Part shown: one piece after another, positions 1 to 14,640 of the stretch
How the letters are laid out: every line of letters starts with the position of its first letter
Numbering within the stretch: position 1 is the stretch's first letter
Source: Urechis unicinctus
Lineage: Eukaryota; Annelida; Polychaeta; Xenopneusta; Urechidae
DNA: 64,000 bases
Assembly (NCBI GenBank): GCA_034190875.2
Contig: CM067356.1
Location: forward strand, 67,353,635-67,417,634
Reading direction: 5' to 3'
The notes under the pieces: model-generated
The model's input: only the letters and a program-made list of their open reading frames with translations
What the model was told of the DNA's origin: nothing
Databases searched by the model: none
Translations under genes and position numbers: made by a program

Positions 1-1159
1 ACCGCAAAACTCTACATTGGGCAGTGGTAAGTGCAAATTGGGTCTGCTGTTGGGTATAGTATGATGAATCAAGAAATAACCAGTGCAAAACTAGTAACTT
101 ATTTATGATTGGAAGGCGTGGGTTTTCTGTTATCTTTGTGAACAGGATCTAATTAGCCTTAAATAAATGTGTGTCTGTTACACAGTGGCCAGTTGGTTTA
201 TTAATAGGTGCAATAGAAACAACCTGGTGAAGGACAACATTACTGGATTCTGAATATGCACCAAATTATTTCAGCAAAAATCATATTGCCTGTGAATTCC
301 GTCTTTCCGAACTGTGTCAAACAGCGGTACAAACCAATTTGCAACGAACCTTTAAATATTCATTGGGTATTTACTCTATGTTTATGGGTGTGTTCATTCG
401 CTATAGAAGACATTACTGCTATGTTAGCCGTTCGGGATACTGTATATCTATTTGAACTTCCACAGGACGTTTGATAAACTTATGCACCAACACTATGGCA
501 CTTATGGCCAAAGGTATTAGGTGATAGATACATGAATTGACAACTTGATAACACAGTAATAGACGACATAAGAGATTACACCCAGATTACTATTTCTATG
601 CGGAAAGGGCGAATATTGGAATTGGGTATGTATTCAAAACGCTATGCATTTGAGTATTATCCTCTGATCAACAGAGCTTCCAATCGACGTTCTGAGTGAC
701 CACTGCAACAACAAATCGCACTTTTGAAGCTATGGATAAAGCATTCCTCGAGCGTTGTTTTTTCAAACGCTTTAAATGTATCGCTTGAATCAGAAAGAAA
801 TTTAACCTCACAATGACCGTTTCTATTGCATTGTCGGGGCCATTCAGTATCGATACCTAAATAACAAGAAATGACAATATTTGTGGACGATAAATCAGTC
901 CATTAAATATCCCATAAAAGCATCAAAGCCGGATAGACCAGGTTTCATCCAGTAACAAATGGAGCAAACCCTTAATTGAGTTAGTATGTTACGGCTGAAG
1001 TAGTTCATATGTAAATCCAACCTTTATTGTTATTTATTAAGAATGTTTCATGTCATAATAAACTGAACAAGCCGCTTTAAATTCTGCCTAGAAACCATCA
1101 ATTGATTCCAATATGTGAATCTAATATAGGGTGCTCATCATTAAACGTTCAGCATACTA
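1..1159. other. No gene recognised
   Basis: AT-rich sequence with only short open frames. I see no splice pattern, RNA gene or repeat match that I can support. Confidence 0.5.
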
Positions 1160-2289
1160 ATCAATTCAATGCTTCTTGACACATGTTGTTTTCATTACTC
1201 TACAGTAATGTCTACATTTGTTCGTCTATCACTTCAACCCAACGACACATCAAATATGCTTCAGATTTCGCGTACTGACGATCGACATAATATAAAGCTG
1301 CGATATAAACCTATTGATGACCAAATATTACGCATTTGCATCGCCTTTAAAGAAGATATATGTTGTGCCATCTACTCAGTAATTTATAGCTGTAATCAAT
1401 CCTGAATACAGAGTGCGACGCAAATAATGTCTTGCATTAACTAATTCAATAATAGCATATATGAAGTGTAATGGATCGACATCGCTGAAAATCGGATACT
1501 ACTCGACAGGGAATGAACTCGTCTGACTATCGTTTACACTGATTAGCTGTTATTGGTAGAGCCAACCAAAATAATTGAGTTTGTATTTACTTATAAATGA
1601 CTTTATATATTGAGTTGCATATCACTGTTTCCGTGCAGCATTTTAACAAAACTGTTACACATTGGCATTGTTGCATTTGGGTCTAATGCGACTGCAAAGC
1701 GTGTTTTATATTCGGTAATCACATTGCTGAAGCTTGTATCTCAAATAAGTGTCATATATATCAAATGTTTACAGCAGCCAGTCAATCTGTTTCACAATTA
1801 CTGCCGGCATTGATACAAAATGTGAAAGTATGCAGGGAATTGTTTATAATGTGGTGAATGCTGCATAATGCAGAGAGGCTAATGGGTTGCGCTCGCAAAG
1901 CCCAGCACACGTTGTCGACTATCTGTCTTGTGCACTTTATGTCCGATAGATTGAAGAATTAACTCTAACACTTAACGTGCTAAAGTTACATTTTAGCTGG
2001 AATAATTTAATGCAGGATAATGTTTTTGGCCCGAATAAAAAGCCTTTAACTGAAATGGATTAACTGGTACCTTCTGCAAGTAAGAGTATATATGGATGTT
2101 CATCGAAAGTAGCTTTTACAATTCAATAAGATGGGAATGAATGGGATAGATCAACATTTTAGGTTAAAGACTTGTTTTTCACAAATGTATTGTTTGACGC
2201 AGAAACAAAATTAAGTTAAGGTCTTTTTTATGGCACCTGCCAATTTCTGACCTCAGAGGTCAGCATTTAACTGCATTTGTTAATTTCGT

Positions 2290-2480
2290 TAACATGTGAT
2301 GTTTTCCGTTTGAGTAATTCGGCCAGCGCTGATTAGTTGCAATAATTATAAAATGTTAGTTTATATCATAAATTACGCAGTTTTCTGGCACGTGATGTAC
2401 TTACCATTTGGGTTATTCAGCCTGCGCTTATCATATTATTCCTCTTAGTGCTCTTGCGCGTGATGTCGTTATCGTATGCT
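2290..2480 (+). repeat. Degenerate ~97-bp tandem repeat
   Basis: ACATGTGATGT..CGTTTGAGTAATTC (2292) recurs as CACGTGATGTAC..CATTTGGGTTATTC (2389), with a third partial start GCGTGATGTCG near 2458. It lies within the 2.2-3.87 kb stretch lacking in the right arm. Confidence 0.5.
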
Positions 2481-3109
2481 GATGATTTACGCATCAACAG
2501 TTGATTGCGTTAAATCACCTTACATGTACGGCGCCCTTAATGATGTTTTCCCCCATATAGTTACACACGCAATTACAGTTCACCTCAGCAATGCAACTCA
2601 GATGATACTATTACGTCTTCATTGATCTGTCGTCCCCTAATTATTCCGTCTTTCATCAGTATGTAAGTCGTCTCAATTTCGCTGCGTCATTGAATTCATT
2701 TCCTGATGTAACAGGATCCTGTGATATATCCTTAAGCTGCTACAAGTAATTTGACTACGCACGTAGCGAATGCTTACGACTCTTTCTGGTTCATGAATCA
2801 CCACAAATATGCATAAAATACCTCATTGGTATCAACATAGGCAAACCCATAATATGATCTTTTCATTTATAGTTGAGATCCCATGTCTGCGGTACATGCG
2901 TTATCAAAATCATGGTTGTCGGTTTCAGTTTGATTTAGCGAGTACAATACATGAATTAAAATCGACAACAAGTTTGAGGTCGTATTGTTTTAGCCATGCG
3001 GTACTTCAGAGAGGTGTCTTCCACAATGTACTCCATCTAACATAAGAACGGTAATGGTAATGGCTATATTGAGGTTTACATCGCTTTCAACAGCCAGATG
3101 ATATCGCGA

Positions 3110-3405
3110 CGATGGTGGAGGAGTATGATTGTGATGCTGCGACAGCTCCCTTTAAGTGCCAGCGCCAACTCAGCTCAAACCCGCTACCAAAATCGGTTGT
3201 AAAACTCACGCCGCAGGGACAAAGATCCAGCACGTTACTATTGAGCTACCGTGTCGAGTGCATCACCTCTCACAAATGGGATCGCCAAATAAAGCGATCA
3301 TCCCAGTTACGGGAAACCAGTTAGGTTTTCACATCTTGTCATCGAACCCACAACCTGTGGGTCCAAAAGTAATACAGTATACCACTACGTCATGGGAACG
3401 GGCTA
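3110..3405 (-). mobile_element. tRNA-derived SINE-like element
   Basis: The minus strand shows a pol III type 2 internal promoter. The A box TGACGTAGTGG (3382-3392) matches 10 of 11 consensus positions, and the B box GGTTCGATGAC (3338-3348) follows at tRNA-like spacing. The preceding bases would be the acceptor strand. The tRNA fold is degraded. The body probably runs to about 3110. It lies in the stretch of the left arm absent from the right arm. Confidence 0.55.
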
Positions 3406-4191
3406 CTTGATTTCCATATGAAGCGCATTTACCGGCGCTATATCCTTATTGCCCAAGACAGTCCACTTGCTTGGAACTCCTATTCCTCAGACTATGTTGG
3501 CTGTTTACGCAAAACAGCCCCATTATAATGGTTTCAACCTCAGAAACAGTCTGGAGAAAGTTTAGTACTTATTGTTAGGGCTAGCTTAAATGGATTTAGT
3601 GGTGGTGAGTATGGTAACAAATGGCGAAATTACGCACTTGCGTGCCGTCGCTACTTGTTTTCACTAAGGTAGTTACGTTTTTTTTCATGAAGGGGTGTGC
3701 CAAAATAAACAAGCGTTAATTACTACATACAGTTGATTGAAAACCATGGAGTTGTTTGCTATTTACCAATTGTACTTAATATGCTATTTTACGGGCGTAC
3801 GCATGTGTTGTCTGTATCAGCCCAAGTGGTCAATTTTTCGCGCTTAGGCCGCGTGTACCAGTTTTGTTATAGCATAATATGTAATTTATAATCCTGTCAT
3901 GATATTGCACGTAACACAACTATCATTGTGGCATTTTATTTCTTGGTCTGTTGATGATATATTGCAAATGAAATCAATCATAATATTATTTCTTATAATA
4001 ATTGTTTAAAATCGTAATAAAACTCTAACGACACCGCCCACAGCGATCCTCTCGGTCGTCTTATTTGCATGGACGTACGTGAAGTTGTGAGCGTCGAATG
4101 GTTATAGAAGCACACATATACATTTAAAACTTGGTAGGGCTGCACAGGGTTTGAGAATATGCTAATAACATAATATATACATTTTAAACTG

Positions 4192-4194
<3 letters not shown>

Positions 4195-4228
<34 letters not shown>

Positions 4229-4288
4229 GTGACGATGATAAGTATGATGATGACGAAGATGATGTTGATGATGACGACGACGACAAGG
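4195..4288 (+). repeat. (GAT)n microsatellite, degenerate
   Basis: A pure GAT run at about 4195-4227 is followed by interrupted GAT/GAC triplets. Open frames through it would give poly-Met, poly-Asp or poly-Ser and are not genes. Confidence 0.95.
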
Positions 4289-4756
4289 TGCATTATAATA
4301 CTACCCATTCAATCATTATTTACTCAACAAAACACACCGTATTTATTGTCGATATACTTATCACGATGCGTGTATGAAGGTGATCACTAGTTACAATTGC
4401 CCATAAGCAATACTGCCCTCCATATGCATTGCATGCTGATAGCGAAAATGTATGGGTATTTCGGGCGAGGTAATCAGCTTTTGCGAGCAGCAAACATTTA
4501 TGGTCAAGGAACTATGAAGAGAATGGGTAAATGAAAGACCTTACTTATGCAAAAGACAATAAGTGTACTTTAAGCTCGTTGAAGATATTTTGTAAAAACA
4601 GAGCCGATAACAGAGATGACGTTATTGCATATTAAATAAATTAAAATATATCCGTTTTTGCCCATCCGATTTTACAGTGATTCGTTTCCATGACGATTGG
4701 TGCATTGACCCAACGAGATGCAAAACTCCATCTACTGCTGGAATAAATAACGTTTT

Positions 4757-4948
4757 ATGAATCCATTAACCCGGCGTGTTGAGACTAGGGCATGTAGACG
4801 TGACACATGTTGGTTATTCCGCATAGACACCATTCCAAGCATTGCATCTATAGTTGCTCTTGTGGCGTTTTATCCGACCATATTTGTGTTGGAAATAGCA
4901 GTGGTACTAGAGAACGCGTCAATAGCATATGAACGGTTAAAATATTAG
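4757..4948 (+). other. Short hydrophobic open frame in the left arm (module U relic)
   Basis: A 63-codon open frame with one predicted transmembrane-like stretch. The right-arm copy (55.74-55.50, minus) keeps the same residues on both sides of one frameshift (RRDxC, SIVALVAF, PTIF, NASIAYER). This is best read as a decayed coding fragment of unknown origin. Confidence 0.25.
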
Positions 4949-5146
4949 GACTATTCTATTACTATTTCCCTGAACATTTGTTAATTGACTAGCTTGATAG
5001 GCACAACAGACACCTTTACCTGAGGCTGTTGATACATATCTCGTTGGTTTAAGCCCCCAGTGGATCCGGGATAAAAACGGCCCACGGTATCTTAATGTGT
5101 GTTGTAAGCGGCAACTACTAGTGGGCAACCGGTTTGTCGTGGGTGT

Positions 5147-5272
<126 letters not shown>

Positions 5273-5639
5273 TTTCGTGATTCGTGTTTAATGGTGATCA
5301 TACGTTGTTAGCAATACGGCTCTAAATATAAACATGGTTGTTTTGGGCAAAGTAATCAGCTTTTTGCGAGATGAAACCAATGAACCGCGAAATAAATTCA
5401 CTTATGCAACATGAATCAATCAGACGTGTGTCCTGTCATCGCGATAAAGACTTGTCTTTGATCGTATTATGAGAAATGGTATAAGTGCACAGACGCCAAT
5501 CATCCATTGACATCGTTAATGCGACCATTGTATGCTGCTAGGCAGTCAATATTGATCGTTAGAACATGAACTGGTATTATAATGGCGGTTCCAGCAAACA
5601 TTCTGTTTACAAAGCGCAATATGCTCTTACCGGCTTAAG

Positions 5640-6420
5640 TTTTGAACAGCAAACCCCATACAACCCAACCTAACGCTGTCTTTATTTGCACCCCTCAGGA
5701 GGTACTAAGCGTTATGGGTCGCGTCGTCTGATTCGCCTGCTTGAACATTACCTCAGTGATAAGATTGAGAAACGTAAGAGTTGAATCGCGTTCTGCTTCT
5801 TGTGACGTCAGGCTGTGACCTCCTGATATTAAACGAAGCAGGTAGCCGATTATCTTCGGGCGAGATTCGTTTCATGGTGTGTCGAGCGACTTCATTCTGT
5901 ACGCAATGTCGCCACCCCGTTCACATAAACAAATTGAGCACTTATGTTTGTGGCAGCGACGCTAACCTTGGACAAGCAGGAATATCTTTTCTGCAGCATC
6001 GAGCTGGTGAGCGCCGTCATTGTGTCTACCTCAGACTTAGCAAGCAAGTCACGACGTCAAAAAAATCGTGTCAGAATCGCCTTGTCGCCAACCTTCAAAA
6101 GATGTATGTTTAGCTTCTGCATCTGCTGATACAGCGAATAGGAACACAAGCAAACGGTATTGATTAAGCCGGGAGCCGACTAGGTTCGACTGAAGGCGAT
6201 ATAGACATGCTTATGTTTTGAATTCACACTGTCAACTGGCAGATTGGTATTCGACTCAATCCAGTCGGTGTCTTTACTATATTGCAACACACCCGGCAAA
6301 GTGCGTATTGACCTTACCACTGCACATCTCACTTAACCCTAAGTATAGCATTTTCATCCAATCGGTGCTTCGGCCAACCGCCGTTGCATTTCCACATAAT
6401 GTCTATATGATACGCTTAAA
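5640..6420 (+). repeat. Module T copy in the left arm
   Basis: Reverse complement of the T units at 52.6-54.9 kb, sharing for example GGCTCCCGGCTTAATC-type words and the GCATCTGCTGAT junction. It contains only one 102-bp subrepeat, so the subrepeat expansion happened in the right-arm copy or was lost here. Short open frames inside it are not conserved. Confidence 0.8.
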
Positions 6421-7767
6421 ATCAAAAAAATTATATTATGAAACTTATCCGGAGCGCACTGATGAAACTAAACTGTATACAAAGTTTTGCAAATAAAGAA
6501 TGTTTTTTAAGCGCTTATTGACAGGTCTAACAAACAAAAAATAAATTAGGCTCCGTTCGCTTTGCAAATTTGTTTTCTCAGAAGGTTTGGCAGGTTTATT
6601 TGATTGTAAACATTGCAAATGACCATGAACGGAGCCTCATAATTACAATACGCACAGTGTAATGGAATATATTGCACAAGATACGACCAACCAAATTAGC
6701 GAGCCCACTTCTAGTAAGCGGAGAGTTCATAGCAAACTCGTTATTGTTATTATGTATTGCGCACTTTGGCATTGTTTAGAAATGAGACGAAGACAGATTG
6801 GCGCCTTAAATATCCTGCTGGCTGCATGGGTAAACCAATTATGTGTTTTTAAGCCTACTTTGATAAACCTCCTGCTGATAGTCACAATAACTTCAGACCA
6901 ATCCGCTTTAACGAAATCTAAGTGTGTGTCAGCCATTATATCCGATTATCGCGTATTGATTATGCTTACATATCATATTATTTAGGCAAACGCGTGCATA
7001 TTTCTTAAAATATAAATATTGATGAGCGACTTTATTTCGACATTGATGTGACTTGCAATGGTATTGAACAACCAATAATGTACAATCTATGGATAACCAA
7101 ACAATATGTGGATATCCATCAGGACATATTTTACATACTATCCATGTTTAACTAAAATTGTAAGGAACGGACTGTCACGCTCTCTAACCATTGCTGAATC
7201 TACCTCAGACCGATTGTCTGCTTTTACAAATCCTTGTCTGGAATTCAAAGAACTGCAAGTGATGATGCAGAATAGACTGACCACTTCTCTACAACACACC
7301 TTTACGTTCATATACAAACAATCTTTTGAAAACGTTGTAGTCAATAACTTGCCTTGTTCCTGATGATAACCGTCATCATCTTTGCTTTTGTATGATGGGG
7401 TAAATAGGTGAGACAATGCCATGGGTCTTACAGTGTGTTGGACAGAGATCAAGCACGCGGGGGCAATCACTCACGTGCTTTAGCACTGTTGTGATTGTGT
7501 TACGCCATGAACGAGTGATAGTCTACGTATTCATTTTGGTAAAGGAGAGCACTATCAAACCTACCTGCACATTCTGTTGATATTACAGCATCAACTATTA
7601 GGTGGATTAGATTTTATGTGCTATAATCATCACATCGCTTCACTGATGGTTCACTGCATGGATTTTTTCCAAACAATAGGATGATATAAAGATTGCGGTG
7701 CTGTGTTAAAGTCAATGCTATGACACATGGAAACAGTGTTACAGATATAGGCAACATATAGGTTCAC

Positions 7768-7897
7768 ACACACAAACACACACACAAACACACACACATA
7801 CACAAACACATACAAAATTATAAATATATATATATATATATATATAGATACATATATGCATAAACGTATATATATGTATCTATGCACACACACACAC

Positions 7898-7951
<54 letters not shown>

Positions 7952-8145
7952 GTATATAAATGTAAACATATAAATACATATATGTAGAATTCACATATAT
8001 ATATATATATATATCTGTATACATAAATGTAAACATGAATTTAAAGATTTTATGTATATATTATATATATATATATATGAACATATACGCATATATTCAC
8101 ACACAAACAACACGCACGCACGCACACACACACACACACACACAC

Positions 8146-8180
<35 letters not shown>
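7768..8180 (+). repeat. Mixed (CA)n/(TA)n microsatellite block in the left arm
   Basis: Alternating CA-rich and TA-rich runs. Sequences on both sides match the flanks of the (TA)n block at 51.12-51.50 kb on the other strand. Confidence 0.97.
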
Positions 8181-8183
<3 letters not shown>

Positions 8184-9095
8184 CTGATTCGCTTCTTCAT
8201 AAGGAATTTGTAAGCACGTTTTATGTTATTTGTGTGCTATGGCGCTCATTTGGGAAATCCTTTCTAAGCACGAGGCAATTCGAAAGCATTTTGTATGCAA
8301 GTTGCGCTGGTTGAAATGATTGGTTTTACCACCAGGATTTTTTCCTATACTTATCACGAATTGTTGAGGCAATTTATATCAAGGTCAATTCAAGCTTCTA
8401 CACTGCGATAATTTAAAACATGCTGCATTCCTGCTAAAGCAATGCACGGAATAATTGTGGTAACATTTATTGCTTTTGTAAGACAACCTAGTTATCATCA
8501 TAGCCAATTGACAAAAAAACGGGCAGTCATCACACTTTACCACTTCTCAGAAAGAGAACTAAGCATTATTATAGAATCGTGATACCATGGTAGTTTCCAA
8601 AAGTCTCCTGCTTTGCCAGATAACATTAAACTTCAATCATGTTTTGCTGCTGCAACGGCTCAATAGTTGATCTTAGGTCATTAGTGTTTGAAACAATATA
8701 TTTAGACATCATAAATCAGTTCACATAAGGTTGAAAGATCAAATTATGTGATATCTGTTGTGCTATGAAAAGTGTGCGGCTATAGGTTAAATTCTTTTAA
8801 TTAAAATTACGTGTTATTAGAAAAATTGAATTTTTATTTCCGTGGATGGACTAAGAATTTCTTTTAAAGTTGATTTTGCGTCACCTCCGCGTATTGGCCT
8901 ATGATCGTTCTACAATGCATGCAAACATAAATAGTGTGCAACTGGTGAACGCATCCCATCCCGTAGGACTGCGGTGAGAAATAAATAATACAACAAACAA
9001 ACGGTTTATATGTATGTGATACGTATGTGATAAAGTGATGTCCAAGTCGATCCTGATATATGCAGTAGTGTAACTGACCTAAAATTTACATTTTA

Positions 9096-9575
9096 CAGAT
9101 TGGGAGCAATAAACTGTGTCAAAGAGGATAGGGCTGCGTTGACATTTGAAACTTGTATTTGTATTTGCTTGTTGCCCGTGGTCGACAAGGAAGGTGTCGT
9201 AACATTAGCTAGTGTCACACCATTCAGGAATTTGATTCCATTCAAGTGACACGATTTTCGGACAAACGCGTAGTATATTCACTATGCTACTGTGCTAAAA
9301 TTGTGTACGTTATAATTAGAAACACATGTATTTATCAGATTAGGAGCAATAGACTGTGTCAAGGAGGTCTGGCTGCCTTGACAATTGAAATTTGTATTTG
9401 TTTTTGCTTGTTGCAAGTGGTTGATCTTGGAGTGGTCGTTACAATAGCTATCGTCCCACCAATCAGTTTTGATTTCATTCAAGTGACACGACTTTTCGAC
9501 AAACGTGTGGTATATTCTTACGCGGCACAAACCGCGCTACTGATGAATGAGAGCGTCCACACACGACAAGCACAT
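9096..9575 (+). repeat. 240-bp tandem duplication in the left arm
   Basis: Two diverged units start at 9096 and 9336 (CAGATTGGGAGC and CAGATTAGGAGC) and end near ACAAACGCGTAGTATATTC. The right arm has a single unit at about 48.19-48.41 kb on the other strand, so the duplication arose in the left arm or one unit was lost on the right. Confidence 0.8.
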
Positions 9576-11899
9576 AACGGCCAGGAACACTTCGACTTAA
9601 GAGATTCAATTCCGTGATCTGGGTTTATGATTCCTCGTTCATGTTGCTTGACACGTTATGCCATTTACATTGCACTTTCAAAAGTTAGATAGGAGTGATT
9701 GGGGATGTTGCCCAGTTGACGGACTATGATGCATGTATATTGAGAAATAGAAGGCTCAAGTTCGACTTCAAATGAGGCTTTCCTTTTGATTAATTTACAT
9801 CGTCCTGCAAGTTTTAAATTCATTGCAACTAAATTGTTCCCCAACTTTGCAATCTCACAAAAGGTGCTCATGTTGTCTGATGTACGCATGTTGGGTGTCA
9901 ATAAATGTACTATTTCATAATGGGGTTGTGTGACTCAGAGGGTCCTTAAGGACCATATATGAATCCACGCGGGTATGTTAATGTCGAAAAAAGGCTTTTC
10001 TGGGTAAGAAATACAAAACTTTTGCCCTGACTGAGTGTTATTTTATGCCTTTGTTTCGCGTAAGTTATTATATGAGTGCATCATATTGTGTTGTATGCGT
10101 GTTTCCCATTAGCTTACGTACTTTCGGTACTTTCGTTATTGTGAAAGCTATTAGACCACCAACAAGTTCCTTGCATAGACTGACAAATTTGCAAATGTGG
10201 TGCTCTTTTGACTCATGTGATAGCTTATTCAATATACAAGGTGTAGTGCAAGTAACGCTATTGTTTACAATGGACATAAAGATGTAATTGCCACTGGGAA
10301 ACTGTGACACAAACTTAAACCTAATCCGTCACATCTAGAACTCTAAATATAATTACCTTACCGCTACCTAATCTACGCAAGTCAGACCAACCAGTGAACG
10401 ATTTTGCTACAAGTCTCTTATTAATATTGTGCAAAAGAAATATCGTATAAGTGGCTCATTCTATTGCAGATGACAGATCAACAGATAAACGCCGTTTCTG
10501 ATGCTATAGGAGTATTAACTCTGTGTATCAATATCAAGAATTCACGCTCTCATTTGTGGCTGCATTGCGTGAAGTTCTGTTAGCGCTTTCAGTACAGCGA
10601 TATTCGTGCCATAGACACGTAAAGCTCGGTTCTAGTAGTGTAATTAAATGCTTCAAAGCATTATTAAGCCACCAAAATCACCTTACTGGGTAAATACTAT
10701 GAATTTTACAGTCAAGCAGATTCAATTACGGTAGATCGGTTTTAATTCGATGATATTGTTCAGGTACATCAAAGATTAAATGATCGAATATCAACGATTG
10801 AATAATGATCGCAAATGGCTATATCTGGAATTGCATGCAGGTGTACTATCCTAAATAACTTCAACCTTTGTTACATTTGCGCACATTGTCATACTTGGTT
10901 CTTGCATGAACGTTTTAACACACAACTAGACGGTGATGGTAGGTATTAAATTCGGACTGTGTTGAAGACATCGTTCGGGGCAATAAAAATGTAGTTAAGT
11001 AACCAACTAAGAAATTACGTGCGACCGTTTCGTCTCAAATACCTCAATCAATGCCATATGGCTATGGAAATACGACCCCTGTCCAGTATTTTAATTCAGG
11101 TTTTGTGATCAACTCACTGGTTTTATCGCAATAGCGTAATCACAAGAAATACTTCCGATACCATTCTTACCATATAAACAGTAATCCGATAATATATACT
11201 ATTACCAGATACTCGGCCCCTGGCCGAGGAAAAGGGTCTCAGCAATAAACATCATATTATGCGTCTGGCAATGTTGATGCAACACAATACATGTATTAAA
11301 ATCACATCTGTGCATGCTTCTGCTACGTGCGCATGCAATTATGTGTAGCAGCCAATAGTTACCCCACGGGATCCTGGTATCCTAGGTTACTGAACGCAGA
11401 CCCTAAATTCGAATGACACCCACGCTCCAGACGTACGGAACGACTAAGAGCTCGTAAATTTTATGTTGACAGGATATTTAAGACGCTATATATTTATATG
11501 AGTAGGGTCGGGGTGCATTGTCAAGTTGAGTGCACTTGTGTGTGATATTATGGTTACACAGGAGAATACCAATCGACAAGGGCACCGTGCTTAGGTATCC
11601 ATATGAAAGCTTAATAAATGCTATAGTAACCTGCTAAATAACCCAAATGGCGGCAGCAATAAAAAAATATATGGAATTTAATAAATACTGCATCAACATG
11701 ATCTTTTCCGCCATGTGTCATACTATGATATATAAACTATGAGGTAACGGAGGCTCTGCAACAACTGGATGAAATGATCAGAAAATGTCATTTTAGACTT
11801 TATGTGTGTATACTATATGTATTTAGAAGTTAGTATATGGACATCATTGTGATGTTAATTTAAAAATGCAGTCAAATAAAGACCCGCAGTGACTCCCGT

Positions 11900-14640
11900 T
11901 ATTTCGACACAATGCCGTAAATTATACGGATATTGATACATTATTAAAGAATGGTTTCTTTTTGAACAGAAAGTAAAATGATTATTCTGAGAGCAATTCT
12001 GTACAAGAGGCACTATTATTTGAGTGTGATTTTAGTGTGCATAGTTAGCGTTGAATGCAATAAGGTAAAACGTTAAAGCCATCACAATTAATCTGTGTTG
12101 TATATTAATCAAGTGAAGATGTTCAGATAACCAAATTTTTCACCAATTCTAGTAAATGTAAGGTGTATTAATTGAACAATTGAACTAATCTGAAGTTAAC
12201 TACCAATTAAACACAGTTTACTCGTCTTTCCGTATCTGATATTATGCAAGGGATTTAATGGCTTAACTTACTGGTCTTTTTTTTACCTGTTATGCAGGAG
12301 TTTAAGCTAGGTGGCCCCCAAAAAACCATAGGAGATGTGAAATGGTAGTTGACATTGTTTCCTCGGCAAACAATACATTAAGGATAAAGTAACCTGTAAA
12401 TGTACGCGCACACATTGTGAAAGGTATCTTTTGCAGTCACGTGCTCATTGCATTGGCCCATAAGACGAAAATGCAATGCATTATTTAAGCCAATTTCTTA
12501 ACTTTGTCTGACTGAGTATAACGCAAGTAGACGCAAAGGTTAGATATGATTTACAAGCACAACGCCTCAGCCTATCTGCATCATACAGCATTCGTAAGCA
12601 GAAACAGCATGAACATTCCAAGTTATATTTGTACTTCCGACTAAACGTGCTGGTGTGTTTACTTCAGCTCCTTTCTAGAATGATATCACATTGGATTGTT
12701 AAACACCGCTTTATTCGTGTGTTGTTATTACATGCACGAGTGACTTACAGGGTGATATGTGAAAAATGCTTTGCCTAGAGCTTAAATATTAGGTCTTATA
12801 GGTGCAGTACTAACTGATCATCTATTGCTGTCTTGGTGACTGAGATTGTCTGTTGGACGCTTGTTTGTTAAGAGGATGATAATGTATTCATTGCGACTGA
12901 ACTGATCTTATGAATCCATTGTTATCAGAAGGGCATAGGAGGCGGTGATTACAATACTTCCACACATTGATGGTAAATTTACGAGTTTCCCAGACAGATT
13001 GAAAGGTATGTATTATATTCAACAGCAACTGGTGAGTAATTATAACCCTATGATAGGCCAGACATATCATGCAAATGATGAACTTTCGTTTAATGACTCA
13101 AAGGCACAAACGACCCACGTCAACATAGTGCTTAATAGATGCGTTTTTTTAATTAATTACAACCATATGATAATATAATCATTTTGTAAAAGGCTACATT
13201 GGGAAAAAGTTATATGCCAATGAATATCTAAGATTAAAAGAGCAACCTACTGTTATTACCACATTGTTTTGTGAGAGTCGTTCTGGGCGTCACGAACTTA
13301 TAGCTATTCGGTTTGAAATAAATTAATCAGAATGATATTCTTACTATTGCTGTAAATATCGGGTAGATCTATGCTTTGCGGCAATCACTTATTTGACACA
13401 TAATAGTAACGTCATATGGTAAGCAGCCTTCGTTGGCTATAACAGTGGTAAACTGACCTGAAGCCCATTGGTTCAGGCATGCTTCTCACTCTTCGAATGA
13501 GATATATGTCCCCGTGGAGCCACAATGTTCCCCGACCATCGATGTGAAGAAAACGTAAACGTAAACAAAACGTCCGTAAACGTCTTGTTAGCACGTTACA
13601 ATAAGTTCTCATCCCTGACTGGCTTGCTTTACCAATAACATTACATTGAGGTGAACGGTATTCCGTCGAGTTCATATTGCTGTCTGCGACTTAGCTGGGA
13701 TGCCCAATCCATTATACTCCTTCTCTTGATGAAAAGGGCATCGGAGTATAATCCGTAAATGAAGCGGAAAAATTAATAGAAAAACCCACATCATGCTGCA
13801 TGGGCCCTATCATGTTACAATCTAATGGCTTGGAAACGACGATGAAGCAATCAGAATATCTAGCCTGCCGAGGGATTAAAATGTTAAACCAGCCCATTCC
13901 TGGATTGTCTTCAGAGTACATAACTTTCAAATTCTCTATATTTAGATCTACGGGTATGCATGTAAGCCTTTGACGTAGCTCATGCAATGTGTAATCAGAA
14001 CGGCTTACTAATCAAATTGCGGTGTATATGGCACTATATATAATTGAATTTTAGGTGACGCAAATCCAACTTTATCTAATGCAGCACGAGTACTTTGCGC
14101 ACAGGCCGCAGGGATTCAATAAAACAACCAAAGCAGGTATCATTTAGCGGTCAATTCATGGTAATTTATTCATTAAATAAACTTGACTATTCTTTATGTG
14201 GCGGGTGAGTGATCATTTCACGTACAGTTGCAGAGGGCTTATCATTAACAAGTAGTTCACTGTCCAAGCATAGTAGAGAAACAACTTTTTGGAATATGCT
14301 CTTTTCATTACCTACCGAAAAAACAACTATTTTCATTCTTGTGAAGCTAAAGAGGAAGCTACCTCGAATGATCTGGAAAAAAAAACCAGGATCAACTTTA
14401 AGCAGAGAATTCTGAAATGCATCATGGCTGAAACTATCCCAGTGGACTGTGACATGACCAGAAACGACAGGCCGCGACAGAGAAGGGGTCATCGTACAGG
14501 CCGATACAATATATAACATCAATACATAAATCAAACGTTATAATTGTTTGTCTTGGTTTGTAGCATATCAGACCACTGAAATCTGATTCTATGGTTGCAC
14601 GGATAACGTAGATAAAGTACATGATAACTGGAGGCTATCA
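11900..14640. other. Left-arm stretch without gene or clear partner
   Basis: The match to the right arm stops near 11.9 kb and resumes at 14.64 kb. 12.48-12.65 kb has a weak module R resemblance (CATACAGCATTCGTAAG, TTATATTTGTACTT). Open frames on both strands at 14.19-14.53 kb are unconserved and not assigned. Confidence 0.5.

Larger units (their letters stand above)
2231..3866. other. Left-arm-specific stretch, 1.6 kb
   Basis: The arms match up to about 2.22 kb and again from about 3.87 kb, but on the right the two matching ends are almost adjacent (56.22 kb). This piece was therefore inserted in the left arm or deleted from the right. Apart from the tandem repeat at 2.29 kb and the SINE at 3.1-3.4 kb nothing is recognised in it. 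Confidence 0.7.

Noticed and set aside
11205..11230. Short palindrome CGGCCCCTGGCCG, shared with 44.2 kb, as a regulatory site
   Set aside because: It is explained as part of the arm duplication; nothing nearby suggests regulation.
14187..14534. Overlapping open frames on both strands
   Set aside because: Neither strand shows a recognisable domain, splice signals or a conserved copy. Openness on both strands suggests chance.
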